Part shown: one piece after another, positions 16,694-18,909 of the stretch
Numbering within the stretch: position 1 is the first letter of the stretch
Layout: each line of letters opens with the position of its first letter
Source: Pseudomonadota bacterium
GTDB lineage: Bacteria; Pseudomonadota; Gammaproteobacteria; Steroidobacterales; Steroidobacteraceae
Direction of reading: 5' to 3'
Length of the DNA: 18,909 nt
Assembly (NCBI GenBank): GCA_021820785.1
Contig: JAKADE010000013.1
Location: 1 to 18,909, forward strand
Position numbers and translations under genes: made by a program
The notes under the pieces: model-generated
Database searches by the model: none
What the model was told of the DNA's origin: nothing
What the model saw: only the letters and a program-made list of their open reading frames with translations

Positions 16694-17404
16694 TCAGCTC
16701 TTTCGGCACAGAAGTGCATCAAAACGATAATGTGCGGCATAGAAGTGTTCTGGCATCCTCCTTATTTCGATCGCCCACCCGGTTGAGGCAGCCAATGCCT
16801 CAAATTGGGCCACGCTGCGCCAGATCCCGATCTGTGTTTCGTGACTATCCAGGTCAATTGGGAGTTCTTGCCGTGCTCTGTAGAAATTATCCGCCTGGTC
16901 GCGATCAGGAAGGTTCCCGATCATAATCTGACGCACGGAAGTAAATCGGTCATGCAGGAGCTTTAGCGTCTCGACTGCGTCGGAGTCCGAAAAGTACGAA
17001 AAGCTTCCATAGCACAGCACTTTATTGAATCGATCCGGTGCTGGCTCGGTGCGCAAGAAGTGCGCGGCATCGTCGACAGCAAACTGGAATCGAGGTGGAT
17101 TCTCGAAATTCTCCCTGGCGATTTCAATCAGATAGGAGGACGAGTCGACGCCGAAGAGATTCTGGCAGTGCGGGAAGAGATAGCTGGAGAGGTAGCCGTT
17201 TCCGCAGGCAATGTCTAGGCAGTTGTCTTGCGGACGAAGAGCTAGGCCCTCCACGATAGCATCAACGATCATGCGAATCTGGGTCTCGGATACCGGCTTG
17301 CCGTTGACGGTGCGCCTCACCTGTCCCCAGAAATCGTCCTTCGGGAGGGTCTTTGGATACTCGTGGTAGTCGTGCTTTGGGTGGTTCACTACGGATTTCC
17401 GCAT
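16694..17404 (-). CDS. Class I SAM-dependent methyltransferase
   Basis: This 236-residue cytoplasmic methyltransferase has SAM-binding motif I, CLDIACGNGYLSSYLF (62-77), with D87 in the following LFGVDSSSYLIEIA as the acidic residue that holds the ribose hydroxyls. FAVDDAAHFL and VLCYGSFSYFSD make up the next strands. The N-terminal segment with HPKHDYHEYPKTLPKDDFWGQVRR precedes the fold and may help acceptor binding. The end is family-like but the substrate is unknown. Position between a glycosyltransferase and two sugar aminotransferases suggests O- or N-methylation of a sugar or glycan. The ATG at 17404 has no clear ribosome-binding site and lies 15 bp after the glycosyltransferase stop. 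It shares no long motif with the other methyltransferase at 12508. Confidence 0.87.
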   Translation of the reverse strand: MRKSVVNHPKHDYHEYPKTLPKDDFWGQVRRTVNGKPVSETQIRMIVDAIVEGLALRPQDNCLDIACGNGYLSSYLFPHCQNLFGVDSSSYLIEIARENFENPPRFQFAVDDAAHFLRTEPAPDRFNKVLCYGSFSYFSDSDAVETLKLLHDRFTSVRQIMIGNLPDRDQADNFYRARQELPIDLDSHETQIGIWRSVAQFEALAASTGWAIEIRRMPEHFYAAHYRFDALLCRKS

Positions 17405-17419
17405 GTGGTGATTATCGGT

Positions 17420-18370
17420 TCACGCAGCCTGGCTTTGCATGCGGGCGGCGATCATCGAATCTGCGCGATCAAGTGCGGCCATGAAGTGGGGGCCAAGATA
17501 GCCTTCGTCTTCACGGGCGCCCGCGAGGTCTATGAAGGCCTGCAGTTCTGGGTATCGCGCAGCCCATGCTTGGTACATTTGCATCTGTTTTACATTACCA
17601 GCTGCGAATTTTTCGGGCGATAGCAGGCCATGTTCTATGCTCCAGCGTCGCAGCAACTCCCATTCGAAAAGGCCGGCTGAGTGACCGGGATAGCTCTGAC
17701 TCGAGGTCTGCTGTGCGTGCTGACGGAACGCTGAGCCGACTTCGGTCGTGCCAAGAACTAAGTGGCCCTGACTTATCATGTTTGTGTAAAGGGCCATGTC
17801 AGTCAGGTATCTCATGCGACGCCCGTCGACTGCAAAGGGGGTCGGCATGGACTTAATCGTCTCGCTGTGCAGCAGGATGCAGGTAGGTTCACCAATCGCG
17901 TTGACCTGGGCTCCAATCATCCACGTAAAGAAGATTTCCGAAGTGATCTGGGCATATCCTTGCCAGTCGAGTTTGAGTGGCGATTCAAGGACGCGGCCGA
18001 CGCCATCAATGAAGTGGCGCGCGTGGAATACTAGCCGTGCGGCGCTCTGCTCGGCTGCTGTCAGGAGGAGTTGGAGCGAGTGAGGAAATAGAAAATCGTC
18101 GTCGAATAGGAACTTGAGGTACTTTCCCCGGGCTTCGGCGATCAGGTTGTCGCGGTTCGAGCCTGGCTGTCCGCGACGCGGGTTGCGCATGTAGCGGATT
18201 CTCGGGTCCCGCCATTTGGATACCACGGACTGGACATCCTGGCTGGTGCTGTCGTCGCTGATCAGAAGTTCGAAATCCCCGACCGTTTGCGCGAGCGCGC
18301 TGGAGATCGTCAGGTCGAGCCAGGTAGGCCGGAATGCCGGGATTAGAATTGAAACGAGGGGTTGGCTCAT
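17420..18370 (-). CDS. GT2 family glycosyltransferase
   Basis: This 316-residue GT-A fold glycosyltransferase probably transfers a sugar from a nucleotide donor to a glycan or protein. The start was placed at ATG 18370, giving MSQPLVSILIPAF, the usual first strand of GT2. The open frame runs on to 18460, but that extension has no family likeness, and AAGG sits in front of 18370. Key motifs are SSALAQTVGDFELLISDDS (23-41), with the nucleotide-binding aspartates, and FLFDDDFLFPHSL (87-99) as the metal-binding DxD. The middle holds HARHFIDGVG and a region with IGEPTC. No transmembrane helix is evident, so it acts in the cytosol or at the inner face. It heads the five-gene - strand operon. Confidence 0.9.
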   Translation of the reverse strand: MSQPLVSILIPAFRPTWLDLTISSALAQTVGDFELLISDDSTSQDVQSVVSKWRDPRIRYMRNPRRGQPGSNRDNLIAEARGKYLKFLFDDDFLFPHSLQLLLTAAEQSAARLVFHARHFIDGVGRVLESPLKLDWQGYAQITSEIFFTWMIGAQVNAIGEPTCILLHSETIKSMPTPFAVDGRRMRYLTDMALYTNMISQGHLVLGTTEVGSAFRQHAQQTSSQSYPGHSAGLFEWELLRRWSIEHGLLSPEKFAAGNVKQMQMYQAWAARYPELQAFIDLAGAREDEGYLGPHFMAALDRADSMIAARMQSQAA

Positions 18371-18766
18371 GGAAGACCTTGGTCGGTGTTGACAGGTACG
18401 AAGTGTGTCAAATCCGTGTCGGAATCCGGGCGGGAGTGCCCTCAAGCCGTGGCCTCCCATCAGGCCATAGGGGCTCTGGTTTCTCCCTTCCTTCGCTACC
18501 CCATTGCGACGCTCCCGGTCATGCGCGCCATGCCTGACACCGGGTCGCAGAAGGGGAGCATCGGGGTGGATAGGCGTGGCGCGTTGTGCCGATAGAGCAT
18601 CGGAGGAGAGACTTGCCGGCGCAGCTCCTTATCGGGCGGAGTAGCTGGCAGTATGGCTGTGAATGGCGCGTTGCTCATGGCGGCACGATAGCGGGCGATG
18701 CGGTGATTCGCGATGAATTATGTCGCATTTCCGGATGGGTACCGGGAGTCGGGGCCTGGGTAGAAC
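18371..18766. other. Upstream spacer of the glycan operon, no convincing gene
   Basis: This stretch lies between the glycosyltransferase start and the stop of the partial gene at the right edge, both on -. A 60-residue - frame (18496-18678) and several + frames show no known motif. The operon promoter is expected here but no TTGACA/TATAAT pair with correct spacing was found. The one regular structure is the TTGACA/TGTCAA inverted pair at 18389-18411. Confidence 0.5.
18389..18411. promoter_or_regulatory. TTGACA-N11-TGTCAA inverted repeat before the glycan operon
   Basis: TTGACA (18389-18394) and TGTCAA (18406-18411) are exact reverse complements across 11 bp, centred about 30 bp before the glycosyltransferase start. 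Read on -, TGTCAA gives a consensus -35 TTGACA, but no -10 follows at 17 bp. It could be an operator half-site pair or a -35 with an unusual -10. Chance cannot be excluded for six-base arms. Confidence 0.3.
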
Positions 18767-18909
18767 TCAGATTGTTCGGGTTTTGTGGGCGGATTCCGGG
18801 GGATTGAGATGCTCTGGAGGCAGTCCGGCGTGGTGCCGGTCGTACATTTGCTGGAAGAGGGTCTCGATATTGCGTGTGAAGGCCGGGGTATCGAACAGCG
18901 CGCAGCGGG
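18767..18909 (-). CDS. C-terminal end of a SPINDLY/O-GlcNAc-transferase-like (GT41) protein (partial)
   Basis: Reading - from the right edge gives 47 residues ending at TGA (18767-18769). They include CALFDTPAFTRNIETLFQQMYDRHHAGLPPEHL. The pattern LFDTxxFxRxxExxxxxMxxR, followed by a short low-complexity tail, matches the end of bacterial TPR-containing O-linked N-acetylglucosaminyltransferase (SPINDLY, GT41) proteins. Such proteins are known or proposed to glycosylate proteins such as flagellins, pilins or adhesins. The TPR repeats and catalytic domain lie outside the window, so the assignment rests on the short tail and on the adjacent glycan genes. It runs in the same direction as the operon but is about 400 bp upstream, so it could be a separate unit. 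Confidence 0.55.
   Translation of the reverse strand, partial: RCALFDTPAFTRNIETLFQQMYDRHHAGLPPEHLNPPESAHKTRTI

Noticed and set aside
18371..18460. Thirty-residue N-terminal extension of the GT2 frame
   Set aside because: GT2 similarity begins right after the ATG at 18370, which has its own AAGG site. The extension is unlike any family N-terminus.
18496..18678. - strand frame of 60 residues before the glycan operon
   Set aside because: Proline/methionine-rich with no known family and no supporting start signal.
1..18909. CRISPR array, tandem repeats or rRNA
   Set aside because: No regularly spaced repeats and no rRNA-like sequence were found on reading through the window.

Overview
The window is high-GC proteobacterial DNA and most likely comes from a gammaproteobacterium. 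The evidence is a single-chain PurL of about 1,300 residues, a DUF1820 protein, a TagH-type FHA protein and TonB-dependent uptake of plant oligosaccharides. A relative of the Xanthomonadales, Nevskiales or Steroidobacteraceae would fit, but this is inferred from gene content and not from an alignment.

Region 1 (about 1-5860, + strand) is a carbohydrate-utilisation locus. It holds the tail of a TonB-dependent receptor, a flavin-dependent tryptophan-halogenase-family protein, an exported GH27 alpha-galactosidase, an MFS sugar porter and an exported GH32 fructosidase. The last four genes are tightly spaced, and the final pair overlap with a TTG start. The two hydrolases suit alpha-galactosyl-sucrose (raffinose-family) substrates: galactose is removed by GH27 and fructose by GH32. 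The receptor would bring the sugar across the outer membrane and the MFS protein would carry products across the inner membrane. A perfect 10-bp GC hairpin separates the receptor gene from the enzyme genes.

Region 2 (about 5870-11500) is more housekeeping in character. A lone tagH-like gene (- strand) converges on the GH32 gene, with no other type VI secretion gene in view. It diverges from a DUF1820 gene followed 7 bp later by purL, the purine-synthesis FGAM synthase. The divergent control region has a perfect TATAAT box and a 12-bp direct repeat combined with a 9-bp inverted repeat.

Region 3 (about 11500-18909) has visibly lower GC and looks like an acquired glycan-biosynthesis island. It opens with about 1 kb without a recognisable gene, then a + strand methyltransferase with two CxxC pairs. 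A compact - strand operon follows, read from 18370 down to 13580: GT2 glycosyltransferase, SAM methyltransferase, two tandem DegT-family PLP aminotransferases and a WbqC-family protein. Both aminotransferase genes start with GTG behind strong ribosome-binding sites. At the right edge is the C-terminal tail of what looks like a SPINDLY/O-GlcNAc-transferase-like (GT41) protein. Together these suggest synthesis and transfer of an amino-sugar, possibly methylated, onto a surface glycan or a glycoprotein such as flagellin or pilin.

No rRNA, tRNA, CRISPR array or intact insertion sequence was seen.
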